DNA of 6,049 nt from Clostridiales bacterium (GTDB lineage Bacteria > Bacillota > Clostridia > Oscillospirales > Oscillospiraceae): contig JAQXNP010000019.1 in NCBI GenBank assembly GCA_029098065.1, forward strand, positions 1 to 6,049, given 5' to 3'. The number at the start of each line of letters is the position of its first letter. The first letter of the stretch is position 1. The notes beneath the pieces were generated by a model. The model saw only the letters and a list, made by a program, of their open reading frames with translations, was not told the origin of the DNA and ran no database searches. Position numbers and translations under genes: made by a program. Shown here one piece after another: positions 5,565 to 6,049 of this stretch.

Positions 5565-6049
5565 ATGTCTGAGATTAAAAAAGTTGTGCTTGCCTACTCC
5601 GGCGGGCTGGATACATCCATCATCATTCCCTGGCTGAAGGAAAACTACAACAATCCCGAGATCATCGCCGTCTCCGCCGATGTGGGTCAGGGGGACGAAC
5701 TGGACGGTCTGGAGGAGAAGGCCATCAAGACCGGCGCCGCCAAGCTGTACATCGAGGATCTCACCGATGAGATGGTGGACACGGTCATCATTCCCTCCAT
5801 GCAGATGGGCGCCAAATATGAGCAGTATCTGCTGGGTACCGCCTTCGCCCGGCCCGTCATCGCCAAGCGGCTGGTGGAGATCGCCAGGAAGGAGGGGGCT
5901 GACGCCATCTGCCACGGCTGCACCGGAAAGGGCAACGACCAGGTCCGGTTCGAACTGGCCATCAAGCACTTCGCCCCGGGCATGACCGTCATCGCCCCCT
6001 GGCGGGAATGGGCCATCAAGAGCCGTGAGGAGGAGATCGACTACGCCGA
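5565..6049 (+). CDS. argG: Argininosuccinate synthase, N-terminal part (3' end outside window)
   Basis: Cytoplasmic enzyme joining citrulline and aspartate with ATP to give argininosuccinate, the penultimate step of arginine synthesis. The 161 visible codons include the PP-loop AYSGGLDTS (10-18) that binds [13 protein letters not shown] (37-46), the helix with [17 protein letters not shown] (85-101) and the substrate-binding segment [14 protein letters not shown] (117-130). APWREW (145-150) follows before the edge. The complete protein should be about 400 residues, so less than half is present. ATG 5565 has GGAGG (5551-5555) at 9 bases. It has its own promoter and AT-rich upstream region with ARG-box-like repeats, so it is independent of the zinc-ribbon gene before it. 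Whether argH follows is not visible. Confidence 0.97.
   Translation, partial: MSEIKKVVLAYSGGLDTSIIIPWLKENYNNPEIIAVSADVGQGDELDGLEEKAIKTGAAKLYIEDLTDEMVDTVIIPSMQMGAKYEQYLLGTAFARPVIAKRLVEIARKEGADAICHGCTGKGNDQVRFELAIKHFAPGMTVIAPWREWAIKSREEEIDYA

Noticed and set aside
5418..5969. Minus-strand 183-codon open frame ending upstream of argG
   Set aside because: Antisense to the conserved argG coding sequence; the composition is typical of a shadow frame.

Overview
The window looks like chromosomal DNA from a GC-rich member of the Clostridia, most likely a gut Oscillospiraceae-type bacterium. The basis is the combination of a ClpC-type unfoldase, a 56-residue clostridial 2[4Fe-4S] ferredoxin, a DUF1653 protein, Gram-positive AAAGGAGG-type ribosome binding sites and strongly GC-biased third codon positions. 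The genus is inference. I see no mobile element, CRISPR array, tRNA or rRNA. The AT-rich patches (about 1580-1680, 3170-3260, 5395-5500) coincide with promoter regions.

Layout. Bases 1-1278 (minus) hold the first half of clpC, cut by the window edge. A 46-codon reading frame with its own ribosome binding site (1265-1405, minus) lies directly upstream and overlaps the clpC start. A divergent promoter then drives a small ferredoxin gene (1679-1849, plus), which ends at a strong hairpin terminator. That terminator is shared, tail to tail, with a minus-strand pair: an alpha/beta-hydrolase of the hormone-sensitive-lipase type (2192-3151) followed by a DUF1653 gene (1933-2160). Back to back with the hydrolase is a plus-strand pair: an alcohol-acetyltransferase-like HxxxD acyltransferase (3377-4657) and a zinc-ribbon six-helix membrane protein (4672-5370). 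After an AT-rich regulatory region, the first 161 codons of argG (5565 to the end, plus) follow.

How the genes fit together. The centre is the interesting part. A putative ester-hydrolysing enzyme and a putative ester-forming enzyme are transcribed away from each other from promoters only a few bases apart. A small palindrome covers the -10 element of the hydrolase promoter, and the acyltransferase is tightly coupled to a membrane protein of unknown function. This suggests one metabolic or envelope-lipid module, but the substrates cannot be read from the sequence. clpC (protein quality control), the ferredoxin (electron transfer) and argG (arginine synthesis) look like independent housekeeping units. 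All four convincing promoters carry a TGn extended -10 element.
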